Below, in pieces: positions 33,477 through 43,350 of a stretch of DNA of 64,000 nucleotides (positions are counted from its first letter, which is position 1; each line of letters begins with the position of its first letter). The notes below the pieces were generated by a model. The model saw nothing but the letters and a program-made list of their open reading frames with translations. It searched no databases and had not been told where the DNA came from. The position numbers and the translations under genes were made by a program. The DNA is taken from the NCBI RefSeq assembly GCF_037126465.1, contig NC_088201.1, positions 21,498,550 to 21,562,549 on the forward strand, given 5' to 3'. This DNA is from Ornithodoros turicata. Its lineage: Eukaryota; Arthropoda; Arachnida; Ixodida; Argasidae.

Positions 33477-33822
33477 TATGCGAAGCTGTAGAGGCCCCTA
33501 CGGCAAGCTCTAAGCGGCAAAGGCGGCGGGAAAACTCCGCAGGCAGACCGCCCTTTTCCAATACGATATAATATGATACGAAACCAATGCTCAATCATGT
33601 GGAAAGTCAATGGGTCTTCATGCTTTCCGTGAATAGATTTGCAAAATCGTCGGGAGACAAAAGGAAAACACTACTTCAGGGAAAATCGCAGATGCTGACT
33701 CTTGGTGAAACTTATTTTCCGAACCCACGTTGTTCCGACGCCGTTAACATTTTCACACGGCATTTTCGCATTAATCCTTTTCCCTCCTCCATTTCGGAGT
33801 TAATCACTCTGTTTGCAGCGCC

Positions 33823-33828
33823 TTTAAT
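33823..33828 (-). promoter_or_regulatory. Possible polyA signal ATTAAA for the 34-37.7 kb gene
   Basis: Minus-strand ATTAAA lies 160 nt after the stop at 33988, a common variant at a normal distance. Confidence 0.35.
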
Positions 33829-33987
33829 CGCATCAGGCCTCGCGAACAATCGTTTTCCACGAAGTGCGGCACGCAGACCGCCTTTTTCGTAAACGTCACG
33901 CCACAACCCGCCACGCGGGTTATCGTTTCCAGCATACCCTGATATCATCACGTGAAGTAATGTGAACATGTTCTCCGTACTATACAC

Positions 33988-34290
33988 CTACTTGACAGTG
34001 CAGGGTACGTTGCCATCTTGAATTTGCTGCTGTTTCTGCTCCTGGTTATTCGCTGCGCTATGCTCTTGGATTCCATAACTGCGCACTTCGCTTCCGAAGG
34101 TCGTGTATATTCCAGAGTCAGCAGAATCAGATGGTACACGACGAACTTCTGCGACATCCGATGGCTTTCTGTCGTCCGTCTTGGAATGGGAGAGGAGAAA
34201 GCGTCCCTTTCTACTCCTGGGCACCCTGAGAAAGTCTTTTGGCAACGAAGCGTACAAAGCTGCTCTGCCGATGGGAGTTCCATTCTGATT
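33988..34290 (-). CDS. Terminal exon of a two-or-more-exon gene (with 37185-37718)
   Basis: The acceptor ATCGCATTACTTTCGACAG (minus strand) ends at 34291. The frame opens at the first exon base (phase 0) and runs 100 codons to a stop at 33988. The product is hydrophilic, with a basic Arg/Lys patch (PRSRKGRFLLSHSK), acidic stretches, a Gln-rich run (NNQEQKQQQIQ) and the C-terminus PCTVK. It has no membrane segment, so it reads as a cytoplasmic tail or disordered region. Phase matches the donor of the exon at 37185. Family not recognised. Confidence 0.5.
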   Translation of the reverse strand, partial: NQNGTPIGRAALYASLPKDFLRVPRSRKGRFLLSHSKTDDRKPSDVAEVRRVPSDSADSGIYTTFGSEVRSYGIQEHSAANNQEQKQQQIQDGNVPCTVK

Positions 34291-34550
34291 CTGTCGAAAG
34301 TAATGCGATAGGTTAAATTACGCCCAGCAAAAAAGGAGATACCTTAATGCAAAGTGAAAGCAAGTGTGTCATCAGCCTTTGCTGCAAATTTGGTTCAGAT
34401 ATGTTTGTGATATGAAAAATTAACAAGCGGCAGGAAAAAAAAAAGGCACAGCAGGTGCTGTGAACAACAAATAATACATGATGACGATGTTAGAGGTGTT
34501 TCACAGCTTAAAGGAGCATGTAAGGGCTTCAAGAAAACAAAATATGTTAG

Positions 34551-36055
34551 GACCAGTAGAAATTAGGATTACAAGCCCTGGGACACATATTCGCGCGAAA
34601 AGTACAAGTATCGCACGCAATCCTGGTGCGCAACCGAGCTTTCAAAAAGCTTTCGCGGGATAGAAAAACTTTCCCTCGGCTGCCACTCTGCGACGTCACG
34701 TCATTCGTGCATTCTTTTTGTTTTTTCTTCGGTTGAATTTGGCGCCGCCCGTCCAACGTCTGAAGATGGGCAGTCGACCCGCTCGCCTTGCTCCCGTAGG
34801 CACCAGATGATTCTCGGCAGTCAATAAAAGCAGGGTGTCTGAGCGAATCGAAAACCGGAACCGAAAACCGAAAAAAAACGCTATTTTGGTGCGAACCGGA
34901 ACCGAATCGAAACCGTATATGTTTTTTTTTTTTTTTTCGCTCAGGAGTGAAACCGAAAAATTTATTTAACGGTTTTCGGTCCAAGCAAAAACTTCGCCGG
35001 TTTGTACTACGAGTAGGCGAATGAAACTGTCGTTGTGTGTTCTGAAGCCATGTCATGGATACTTTACGAGGTTACGGTTACGGTGCAATGTATGTCGATA
35101 TACTGTGACCCTTAGGGTCTTAGGCTGTAACGTTTCATCATTCGCGCACATAGACTTAGAGGTATATGTGACCGGTTGTGACTCTCTACCAATGTGCCGT
35201 AGTGTTCGTTTTAATTTCATCTGCCCAAACTCTCCTCAACTAAACCGCGACCCAAGGGGGCTGCGAAACGGCTTCTCTATCGGTAATGTCGCGCAACGCG
35301 TCCCTTGTTTGAGAGCAGCGAAGTTGAATACATTTACGTATCCGCCAGGCAAGCGCGTGCGAATTGGCGCCTCTTTTGTGGACAGGACACGAAGAAAAGA
35401 AAACGAAGCCGTCGAGCGCGTTTGTGAGTGAAGGTGTTCCTCGATTTGCGTCGTACTAGTGCGGTAGTGCTTGCTGGCGAGGAAGCAGCAACAGGCATTC
35501 GGATGGGACGCGATCGCACCAATCCAGCAAGAAAGTACTTTACGTATTGCATCACGACAAACAAGTCCGTCTGTATCATGCGCCTTCAAGAGAGGAGAAA
35601 GCCTATTTGAACAGACAGTCACCTACAGGAACCAGGAGCATATCAATTTCTCAGCTGCCTATTAATATTAAATACCATGTATGCGGAACAAACGGGTTTA
35701 CATTTTGCAACATTGCTTTTTTTTTTCTGGGAATGAATATGCCCACCAGAAGCGAAACCGGTTAAAACTGGTATGAACCGTTATTTTTTTGCTCCGGAGC
35801 AGAAGCGGTACCGGACCGTTTATGATAGAACCGGAACGAAAACCGGAACGAAAAACGTTTCGATTCGACACCATGAAAGTGCTCGGATGAAGTGACGTCA
35901 CAACACGCCAGAAAGAGCTAGGAGAGATCGCCGCCGCTGCGTGACAGTTGCGGAAAGTAGTATGTTCATATCACGTGACACAAAAAGAATAATTGAATTA
36001 AAACTTGAGCACGAAGCACGGACGAAGAAACACACTAGACGACACTTGCTATGAA
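34551..36055. repeat. Dispersed repeat U, copy 2, split by a hAT-like element
   Basis: 34551-34830 and 35876-36055 match the left and right blocks of copy 1 (2607-3800). The end segment GAGCACGAAGCACGGACGAA and AGACGACACTTGCT also occurs at about 52750-52800, so at least three copies exist. Copy 1 shows the uninterrupted junction. Confidence 0.6.
34831..35875. mobile_element. hAT-like non-autonomous element (GAACCGAAAACCG ends)
   Basis: The left end CAGGGTGTCTGAGCGAATCG and complement of the right end CATGGTGTCGAATCGAAACG are similar. Subterminal GGAACCGAAAACCG repeats lie on both sides, as in several hAT groups. No clear 8 bp duplication is seen; AAAG abuts each end. No transposase was recognised in 1045 bp. 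Confidence 0.65.
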
Positions 36056-36068
36056 CAAAAAGAATATA

Positions 36069-36738
36069 CGAGGGGTGTTCAAGTCAAACCGGGACTTTCT
36101 GTCTCCTGAGTGTACAAATGGCTCGCGCTACTTCTTTTTCGTCATTTTCACGCGCGACAGGCCTCCGCGTTCACCACGTGGTGGTCCAAAATTTGTGCAA
36201 AACAGAAGACACGTGCTGGACAAGATGGCCCACAACGAGGTGAGCGCGCATATCGAACAGCGAATTGTCATGAAGTTTCTTGTGAATGAAGGCGTAAAGT
36301 CATCTGAAATTCACAGAAGACTCATTATGGCCACGATACACTTAGCCGCAGCAAAGCGTTTGAGTGGTGCAAACGGTTCCGAGACGGCCGTACATCAGTG
36401 CAGGACGATCCCGGCCGGGGCGGCTCAGAGCCCAGTGTCAGAGTTCCTGAGAACATCCGTGGTTTTCTGGGACAAGGCTGGCGTTGTTCATGTTGATTTT
36501 CTGCCCAGTGGTACCACCATCAATAGTGCATATTACTGCCAGGTTCTCAGGGATGTGCATAAGGCGCTGAAGCAAAAGAGGCCAGGCCTCATCGCCAAAG
36601 GAGTCCTCCCCCTACAGGACAATGCACGCCCGCATACTGCGCATCTCACTGGCGTCCAAGCCCTCGTGAAACGCTGGGACAAGTGCATTTTACTTTTGCG
36701 GAAAATGAAAAGTCCCGGTTTGACTTGAACACCCCTCG
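36069..36738 (+). mobile_element. Internally deleted mariner element
   Basis: The perfect ends CGAGGGGTGTTCAAGTCAAA and complement TTTGACTTGAACACCCCTCG are flanked by TA (36067-36068, 36739-36740). At 670 bp it is about half the length of a full mariner. The transposase is kept as an N-terminal helix-turn-helix part (from about 36222, with IVMKFLVNEGVKSSEIHRRL) and a catalytic part around WDKAGVVHVDFLPSGTTIN and DNARPHTA. The part with the first catalytic Asp is deleted. The linker reads in another frame (EWCKRFRDGRTSVQDDPGRG), so a frameshift is present too. It can be mobilised only in trans. Confidence 0.9.
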
Positions 36739-36742
36739 TATG

Positions 36743-37184
36743 TTCGATGTGTCTTCCTGTCTTCCTACCCCATTGCCTGTGAATTGGAATGAATGATATG
36801 AAGATGTATGGAATGTACACAGGTACTATGGGGGGGGGGGGGGATCTATAGTTCCTCCAATAGGCCAGTTGTTTTTGGGAAGCCCATAGTTAAAATACAG
36901 AACCGCATATGGTATACCAGATTGCTCCATATGGTATACCTTCCTGTCTGGACTGACAGGAAATCGCCCTGGAACATTGCTTCTGGAAACGTTAGGACTG
37001 AGCACCACTGGGTGTCACATCGCTCGGCAGCTAGCAGCTAGTCAATTTGTCACGACACGCTAGTCGTTGTGACTTATACCCTAGTAATACGGACGCATTT
37101 ATGGTCTTAAAATGCGAAGGCTTATTTAAGTTAAATTCTTGGGACCACAACTTCATCCTGTTGTCGCCATTCTGGGATACTTAC
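36743..37184. other. Intron sequence between the two phase-0 exons
   Basis: It contains a G run at 36829-36843 and a CATATGGTATACC repeat near 36905-36945. The donor TCCGAAGTAAGTATCC on the minus strand marks its right edge at 37184. Confidence 0.4.
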
Positions 37185-37718
37185 TTCGGACGACGACGAG
37201 CTCCTGGAGTGAGATGCATCGAATATCTCAGGCAGGTCGTCGGAATTGGTGTCTGCAGCAACTGGCTCGAACCCAGTTGATCCAAAGGAGCCGTGACGAG
37301 TGATGCAGAGCCTCGTGATACGGCAGTTGTCCCCACCGTCTTCGTTCGAACGGAAAGAGTATCGTCCGGGATAGCTGTCTTTCAGGGGCCCGTATTTTTC
37401 ACCCTCCGAAGTATTGTCCGAACCGGAGAGGCTCGTCGAGTCGCACGACTCGTAGCAAGACGGCACAGCCGACTTATCTTCTGTGGCCATGGACTTGAAG
37501 TCATCCCGCGCTGGCGTTACCTGGCCAAAGTGAATAACATCCAACCACTCCGGTACGGCAGCCGTCGCCTTGCGACCTACTGGCCGCTTCTCGCGCTGCA
37601 ACGGTGGTAGTGACCGATGACGAGTAGCCATGTGTCTCTGGAAGAGGTCTGAGTAATCGAAGAAGCACGTCTGTGACTCCACTAGTGGGCGGTACGAGAA
37701 CCAACTGCGCCTGTCAGT
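37185..37718 (-). CDS. Internal coding exon, Ser/Asp-rich protein
   Basis: The acceptor CATGCATACTTTCTTTCACAG ends at 37719 and the donor GAA|GTAAGTATC begins at 37184 (minus strand). The exon is 534 nt, exactly 178 codons, open throughout and phase 0 at both ends. The product begins TDRRSWFSYRPLVESQTCFF. It then has a basic segment (PPLQREKRPVGRKA) and a long Ser/Asp/Gly-rich acidic part (ESCDSTSLSGSDNTSEGEKY), and ends in a Ser run (SRSSSSSE). No membrane segment is seen. With the exon at 33988-34290 it would give at least 278 residues of hydrophilic C-terminal region. Strong splice sites and the 534 nt open frame make this one of the best host-gene calls here. Family not recognised. Confidence 0.6.
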
Positions 37719-37949
37719 CTGTGAAAGAAAGTATGCATGTTGTGAGAACCTTCTCTTGTACTGGCAGAGCTCGACAATCCTTAAGCAGCATCTTACGACA
37801 CTCTAGCATACATACATCCACAAGGCCACAATGTGACGCGACATATCTAAGACCGCAAGACCCACTACGTGTATTCCATAGATGGTCGTACGCTCCGCCC
37901 TTTCCCCAAATTGAGCATGAAAGTATGACGTAACATCTCAGCGGAAAGT

Positions 37950-38500
37950 GCTCCAGACGTCATTCGAACCAGTTTCTAGGGTACGGCCACTGCCCTCTCG
38001 ATGCCCTTGCCCCTTTCCAATAAATTCCATAACCAAGGTGGGTATATATTTCGCATCAATGCCTTCCAAAGCGAGACCACAAGGAGAATATCAAAAAGGA
38101 AGATTTTTTCCCTGTCAGGTGGAGACCTGGAATCCAAAGGAACATTTTTATCTTCCATTGTTTTGGTTACAATAGGCGAGAGTAAACTATTTTTGTCATG
38201 GTTGAGGACACCTATTGTGCTTCCTTTCCTATATGGACCGCGTTTTATGCGTTCCCATGACGCACAAACGTCCTTGTGTCATCCAAGTGACCGTTTATGT
38301 ATCCCTCTCAGGTATTTTCCTCGACAACTGTTTTTTTGTCTGACGGACGAGCACGCTGCTTGCATAATGAAGAGGAAACATAATGTCCGTTTGTGGCGCT
38401 CGTATGGTTCAGCTGAAACAAGGAAATGCGCCACATCCACAATGAGATTAAGCACGCGCGTCACGGCAAAATTTTGGATACGCTCGATGGATGCCAAAAG
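37950..38500 (-). pseudogene. Possible LINE ORF2 fragment
   Basis: The minus-strand frame at 38497-38279 reads ERIQNFAVTRVLNLIVDVAH, similar to the post-RT segment of LINE ORF2 (xxIQNxxxRxILN). The frame breaks soon after. Support is weak and the family is uncertain. Confidence 0.3.
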
Positions 38501-39105
38501 ATGAGTTATATTCTGCTACTAAATGTTTTTCTTGCTGCCAGGAAGGAAGTATGCTGTCACTTCAGGTGATATGCGCATATCCGAAACTGTTCTATTCGTC
38601 TGCCCGGTGAATCGCCCACCCCATCACCATCCAATGTATGTGTGTGCCCGATACAATTCATTGAGCATTCCACGTTCCACTGCGCTCGTTACAAGCTGGT
38701 GCTTCCCATGCGTCAATTTGTATCGGGAAGAATCATCTTGGAGTGATTGACGCCCTTCGGTGCGCGACCCACCACGGCGTCACTTGCTGAGCTGTCCACG
38801 ACTGATATTTATGCACTTCTGTACCAATGTAATGCTTCATTTTACACGACATTGAACTGCAATAAACAGACCATGCGCTCTAAAAGAAGAAAAAAAGCAG
38901 TAAACTGGGGAGCAATTGCAGCTTCCAGCTTCCCCTAATATCAGTTACTCCGCATTTTAGTCCTATATGACCCTGAAATCTACTCCCCAGTACCGCAAAT
39001 AGTCCCTAATCTTAGGTGGCGTTCATTTAGTCCGGAAAGGGACTTATGGTTGTGCCATTGCATCTGATCACCAAAGGGACTAAAATTACTTTTTTCCCCT
39101 TTGAG

Positions 39106-39352
39106 CACTCTTAAAACGGTGGCGGGGGGGGAGGTCGAAGTAGCTTGCCGTTGCTCTTAAAACAGAACTTCGCCGCCTAGCACGCTCTTAGCCAACCACC
39201 ATCCCGAATGACATCGTTCTTTCCCCTGATTTGTTGAAAACGGTAGGTGCATGCCTTTTTGTGACACTTAGCCCGTTACGTTAATTGTCACAAAAAGGCG
39301 TACGCCCTGCGCTTTCTACAAATCAGGATGTGATAACGGTATCATTCTGTGC
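39106..39352. mobile_element. MITE family M1, copy C, carrying a 36 bp LINE tail
   Basis: The left tip CACTCTTAAAAC is cut by an insertion at 39118-39153. The arm then resumes AGAACTTCGCCGCCTAGCAC. The loop is GACACTTAGCCCGTTACGTT. The right arm is truncated at GCAATGGTTGGC where copy D begins. Confidence 0.75.
39118..39153 (-). mobile_element. 36 bp LINE tail insertion, poly-C family
   Basis: The 10 bp duplication CTCTTAAAAC lies at 39108-39117 and 39154-39163. On the minus strand the insert reads CAACGGCAAGCTACTTCGAC then a C-rich tail, the end of the LINE at 11824-13157. Confidence 0.8.
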
Positions 39353-39588
39353 AATGGTTGGCCTTCACCACAGAGCACGCTGTGCGCCAACCATTGCCAC
39401 GAATGACAGGGTTACCGCTTCTGATTCGAAGACAGATGGGGGCTTAGGCCTTTTTGTGGAAATTATCATATATCAAAATTGCCAAAAAAGGGCGGACGCC
39501 CCAGTCTCTCTTCTAATCAGCGATAACCCCATCATTCGTGGCAATGGTTGGCGCACAGCGTGCTATGCGGTGAAGTTCTGTTTCTAGA
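39353..39588. mobile_element. MITE family M1, copy D (subfamily b)
   Basis: The arms CGCCAACCATTGCCACGAATG and CATTCGTGGCAATGGTTGGCG pair. The subfamily is shared with 52865-53110. It lacks its left tip, being joined directly to copy C. Confidence 0.7.
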
Positions 39589-39688
39589 AGTCGGCCCAGG
39601 ACGCACATTCCCCCAGGGCGTCAGCCGTGACGTTGCCCACATACGTGAGGCCGACAACGGCAGGCCCTTTCACCATCACCACCACCAT
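39589..39688 (+). mobile_element. 100 bp chimeric retroposon: SINE S1 body plus LINE tail
   Basis: The 11 bp duplication CTGTTTCTAGA lies at 39578-39588 and 39689-39699. The first 27 bp are SINE S1 body (AGTCGGCCCAGGACGCACAT). The rest matches the poly-C LINE end (GACGTTGCCCACATACGTGA, GACAACGGCAGG) and finishes in (CAC/CAT)n. Confidence 0.8.
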
Positions 39689-39699
39689 CTGTTTCTAGA

Positions 39700-39950
39700 G
39701 TTTAGCCACCATCATCCCGAATGACGTCGTTCTCTCCCCTGATTTGCTGATATGGGGAGGCGTCCGCCTTTTTATGACACTTATGCAGTTATATTAATCG
39801 TCACAAAAAGGCTTACGCCCCGAGCTTTCCACAAATGAAGAGTGATACAGGTATCATTCGAAACAATGATTCAGTGCAATTCAATGCAATCATTCAGCCC
39901 ACGCCTCAAGCGTGCTATGTCGAGAAGTCCTGTTTTAAGAGTGTGCAACG
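39700..39950. mobile_element. MITE family M1, copy E
   Basis: It resumes inside the left arm (TAGCCACCATCATCCCGAAT) and ends GTCCTGTTTTAAGAGTGT. The right arm is diverged. Its left tip is missing, being fused to copy D. Confidence 0.65.
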
Positions 39951-40054
39951 TGCAATAATAACACGTTTTCCCGCTGTTTTCTTTCGCGAACCCAGCGTCG
40001 TACAGCCAGCTGGTGGCACCGGCGCAACCTATGTCTCCACCATATCTATCCACC

Positions 40055-40142
40055 TCTATACAAAAGGACGGTACCCAAGACCAAAGAGAGAAACAAAACA
40101 CAAATTCTCAAACTGTCTCTCTCCTTGTACCGTCCTTTTGTA
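40055..40142. repeat. Small foldback repeat
   Basis: CAAAAGGACGGTACCCAAGA pairs with CTTGTACCGTCCTTTTGTA, with AGAGAGA/TCTCTCT inside. Confidence 0.6.
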
Positions 40143-40549
40143 GTCATGCACCGACTTGTCCGCGCAATACTTCTCCTTTCTATTTATCTCGCAGTCTTCT
40201 ATATTTCGCGCTAGCTCAAAGTTGTTTGTGCTCTCCCAGTGCTGCGAAGTGAAGCGCTGCAATGACAAAGCACTTTACAGCCTGCTCTATGAACTTCGAT
40301 TTCGAAATAAATTTCACTCTAACTTCACTCCGTCAAATCATCAAAATGTGCAGGACTGGGTCAACGCCCTGGCACCGCGAACAACTAGTAATGGCTCAAG
40401 TGAATGTTCGTTTCGAACGGAAGAAGACAGTTCCCAAGCAGCTCCCAGAAGAAGAAGAAGGGTTGACGTGGCGAAGGGTTGACATGGCTGCACTGGTACG
40501 AGGTGCACCACCAACAACAATAACAACAATTAAATTATGAATAACGATG

Positions 40550-41023
40550 TCATGATGTCGAAGGTGCACCAAATGTTGACGGAATCCACTGAAATTGGGC
40601 AGGTTGCATTAGGTTAAATATCAATCCTTCAGCCGAAAGTACTCGGAGTAGAACAGCAGACGTAGGAAATGCCAAGATTCTTCTGAAGACTTTCGCTCCA
40701 AGATCACTAGGATGTACGTCTGCTTTCGTAGGGTCTCTGTATAACGAGTGATATAATTCGGCACTAATCACAATGTAAGGACTACGACCGAAGTTCTCCC
40801 TAGAAACGGCGTGCATAATGACAAAGAACGACAGGGCTGTCGCGCTACAGCTGTCGTTGGCGTCAGAAAAAAACAAGTCTTCATTACCTTCGTCGTGGTC
40901 CTTTTGTAAGCTAATCTCGCAACATGGTGCGGATCGTCGGCACTTCGTCGGACATGGTTTCGGAGAACTGCAGTCACTTCCAGATGCACGGAAAAATAAT
41001 ACGGACAACGGAGTAAACTCCAT
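40550..41023 (-). CDS. Unidentified open frame, possible exon
   Basis: 157 codons with ATG at 41023. It has a Cys/Ser-rich N-terminal part (SDCSSPKPCPTKCRRSAPCC), an acidic stretch and then a more hydrophobic part. It has no transposon motif, but splice signals are weak (an AAACTTCGGACAG acceptor with a poor pyrimidine tract) and no polyA signal was placed. It is reported because of length and absence of repeats only. Confidence 0.2.
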   Translation of the reverse strand: MEFTPLSVLFFRASGSDCSSPKPCPTKCRRSAPCCEISLQKDHDEGNEDLFFSDANDSCSATALSFFVIMHAVSRENFGRSPYIVISAELYHSLYRDPTKADVHPSDLGAKVFRRILAFPTSAVLLRVLSAEGLIFNLMQPAQFQWIPSTFGAPSTS

Positions 41024-41042
41024 GAAAGTCTCACTGTCCGAA

Positions 41043-41864
41043 GTTTACTTCAATTTCGATTCACTTGTAACCATGCTCAGGTGGTGAGAGCGTTTGTCCC
41101 CCTCTCAGGCGACGTCGTTATTGGCTTTGCGGTCTGCTCATTGGGCGCCGTTCAGAAGGTGACGTTGGTGACTCGCCAACTTTATTCTACCTCTGCCGCA
41201 TAATTTCTCCTTGCAGTAGAAGAGGAAAGGGCCTTTCACGTCACGGATAACATTTTAAAAAATGAGAAAATTTTCTCGCCAACATTAATATGCATCCTTG
41301 GGAAGAGGAGGATCAAGGTAAACGTTCGCTGCAGATATTATTCTGAGTTAGTCTCAATTCCCCTTGTGCCCTAAATAGCCCCCACTGGTGCCTTAGACGT
41401 TTTCTACTTAGAACACCGTATAATTTTAGTGAGCTCCATACGAGTCATACACACCTGCAATGTAATGCTACCTGATACGTACGATACGATCTCGGCCTTG
41501 GTAACGTAATTTGATCTGCCCCATCTTATCTCGTGCATCTGGCAATCGAAGCCAGAGTTAAGAAACTAGTTTTGTCATCGCCAAGTTATGAGCTCATCTC
41601 AAAATCGCAAAGAAAAGACGAACGGCTCGCCTGCTAGCTTCAATCGTCACGCCGAGGATCTGTAACTGTTTTCCTTTTACCCTTTCAGCACCGCAAGAAG
41701 CACAGTGTGATAGTATAATTAACTGTGATGCCACAGTTGAAGAAAAGAGGACACAAAACGAAACGGACAACACTCAGTTTTGCTTTGTGTGCTCTTTTAT
41801 TCAGTTATGGACTCACACCAGCATATCCGCCTTTCCACACCACGTAGTTAAATGTGATGTTTCG
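41043..41864. other. Unassigned spacer
   Basis: No exon is recognised. A short inverted pair (AGGACACAAAACGAAAC / TTTTGCTTTGTGTGCTC) lies at 41748-41796. Confidence 0.4.
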
Positions 41865-41865
41865 A

Positions 41866-42660
41866 CTAGGGTTCGGATGCCGGGATCCCGTGATTTCGGC
41901 ATAATTTCATGTTCCGAAATTCCGGGAATTTCGACTTTCTTGAAAATGAATGTTAGATGTATATGGAGTGGCTTTTGGTTTCGAGTATCCGTTCACCGAA
42001 AAATATCATTATACCACATCATACCACATGCGAACCACATCGCAAAGATTTTAGCTGCCGACTCATGTGAACAGCGCATGCCGTGGCCGAGAACAGCCCT
42101 CAAGTAGCATTAAAACTCTTACGAAGTCAGAAGGAGTCTTCCATTGCATAGGGGTACACAAAATACTGCCAGGTTCTATCTCTCTCTGCAGAATCTCTCT
42201 TTTTTTTCTTTTGATCCTCACGGATATGATTGAAAGAGAAAAGAGAAAATGGAAACAGCCTTTTCAGAAAACTAGACTCGGCTGCTCCAGATGAGAACAT
42301 GACAGTTACTGTGGAGCAATAAAAGGGTAGAAATGCAAAGCGCACCATTCCATGTATTCTCACAAGCGACATTCCTCAGAATACTCGAGCGGTGGACGCG
42401 AAAAACGTCATTTATTTTAGCTGCAGCCTAAGTACCTAAGCCTGCAGCCAGCCTGCTAGCTGCAGCCTAAGTAAGCTAAACGTTGTGTCTTCTCGTGCAC
42501 CGCTAACGGCGAGAAGTATCCTGGGGCGCAGCCACAAGATATTCCGCACCAGACGACATGAAGAGACGCATTCCAACGCTGGATATTCTGGCACGGTGTG
42601 AGTGCTCAATATAATACGCGGCAAAACTTTTGCCCCTGTGACAACTTTGTGTGTTGTGTT
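41866..42660. mobile_element. DNA transposon H2, 5' half (CCCGGGATTTCGGGATCC ends)
   Basis: It begins CTAGGGTTCGGATGCCGGGA. The interior is inverted homologous to 45209-46663 over several blocks (for example GTGCACCGCTAACGGCGAGA with TCTCGCGGTTAGCAGTGTGC). The far end is missing. Confidence 0.6.
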
Positions 42661-42714
42661 TTTGCCTAGCGTTCTGTTGATGTTCTCTTACTGACTCCAC
42701 TGACTATCGACCCC

Positions 42715-42851
42715 TATTCGGCGTCGTTCATCATCTCATCATCAGGAGTCAGGACACATTTCATCCTGTCCATTGTGCCTTGTGGTAATGGGCCACACCT
42801 CATGTGGCGAATTTCCCCATTCATCATCATTAATTTATCTGTTGTTGTTGT
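42715..42851 (+). mobile_element. LINE 3' end, (GTT)n family, diverged
   Basis: GTAATGGGCCACACCTCATG and TTCATCATCATTAATTTATC followed by (GTT)n match the tail region at 1560-1646. CTGACTAT / TTGACTAT on the two sides may be a decayed duplication. Confidence 0.55.
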
Positions 42852-43255
42852 TCATTGACTATATGACAACACACCGCACGACTTACTAACACGTGAACTT
42901 TCTGTCGTTATAACTGATAAGCTGGTATTAGCCTGGATTCCACACTCCCTCTCTAATAGCAGCTTACGAGGTTTGTCTAAAATGTAATGAAACTAGATGT
43001 GGCAGCATTGTGGCGTCGAGGAAGAACTGGGGAGTTGGCCGGAGCAGCACCGACAACCCGCGCTGTGTGCCCTGCAGTGCCAAGTGTTCATTGCTAACAC
43101 ACACCAAGCGTCTTGGAGCAGCTGGTCGCACCGGCGTGATCTACGTCTCCATTTTTTTTTTTTTTCTGTATCTGTCTATCTAGCATTGTTGCTCTGCATG
43201 TGGCACCATTAGATTTGTTTTTCGATTTCGTCGAAACTGACATCCCATTTTTTTC

Positions 43256-43312
43256 TTTATCACATCACATCACATCACATCACAGGTTTTTTTTTTTTTG
43301 TGTGTGTGTGTG
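43256..43312. repeat. Microsatellites (ATCAC)n, poly-T and (GT)n
   Basis: Five ATCAC units, then a T run, then (GT)n, directly before a SINE fragment. Confidence 0.8.
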
Positions 43313-43350
43313 TGTTAGCGCCGCGAAGCAACTGTGGCTATGAGCGGCGC
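43313..43350 (-). mobile_element. SINE S1 3'-end fragment
   Basis: GTTAGCGCCGCGAAGCAACTGTGGCTATGAGCGGCGC matches the 3' tip of S1 in minus orientation (see 4616-4650). It is only about 38 bp long. Confidence 0.7.

Noticed and set aside
37131..37184. Extension of the 37.2 kb frame to its stop at 37131
   Set aside because: A strong GTAAGTAT donor ends the exon at 37185; the following 18 codons are treated as intron.
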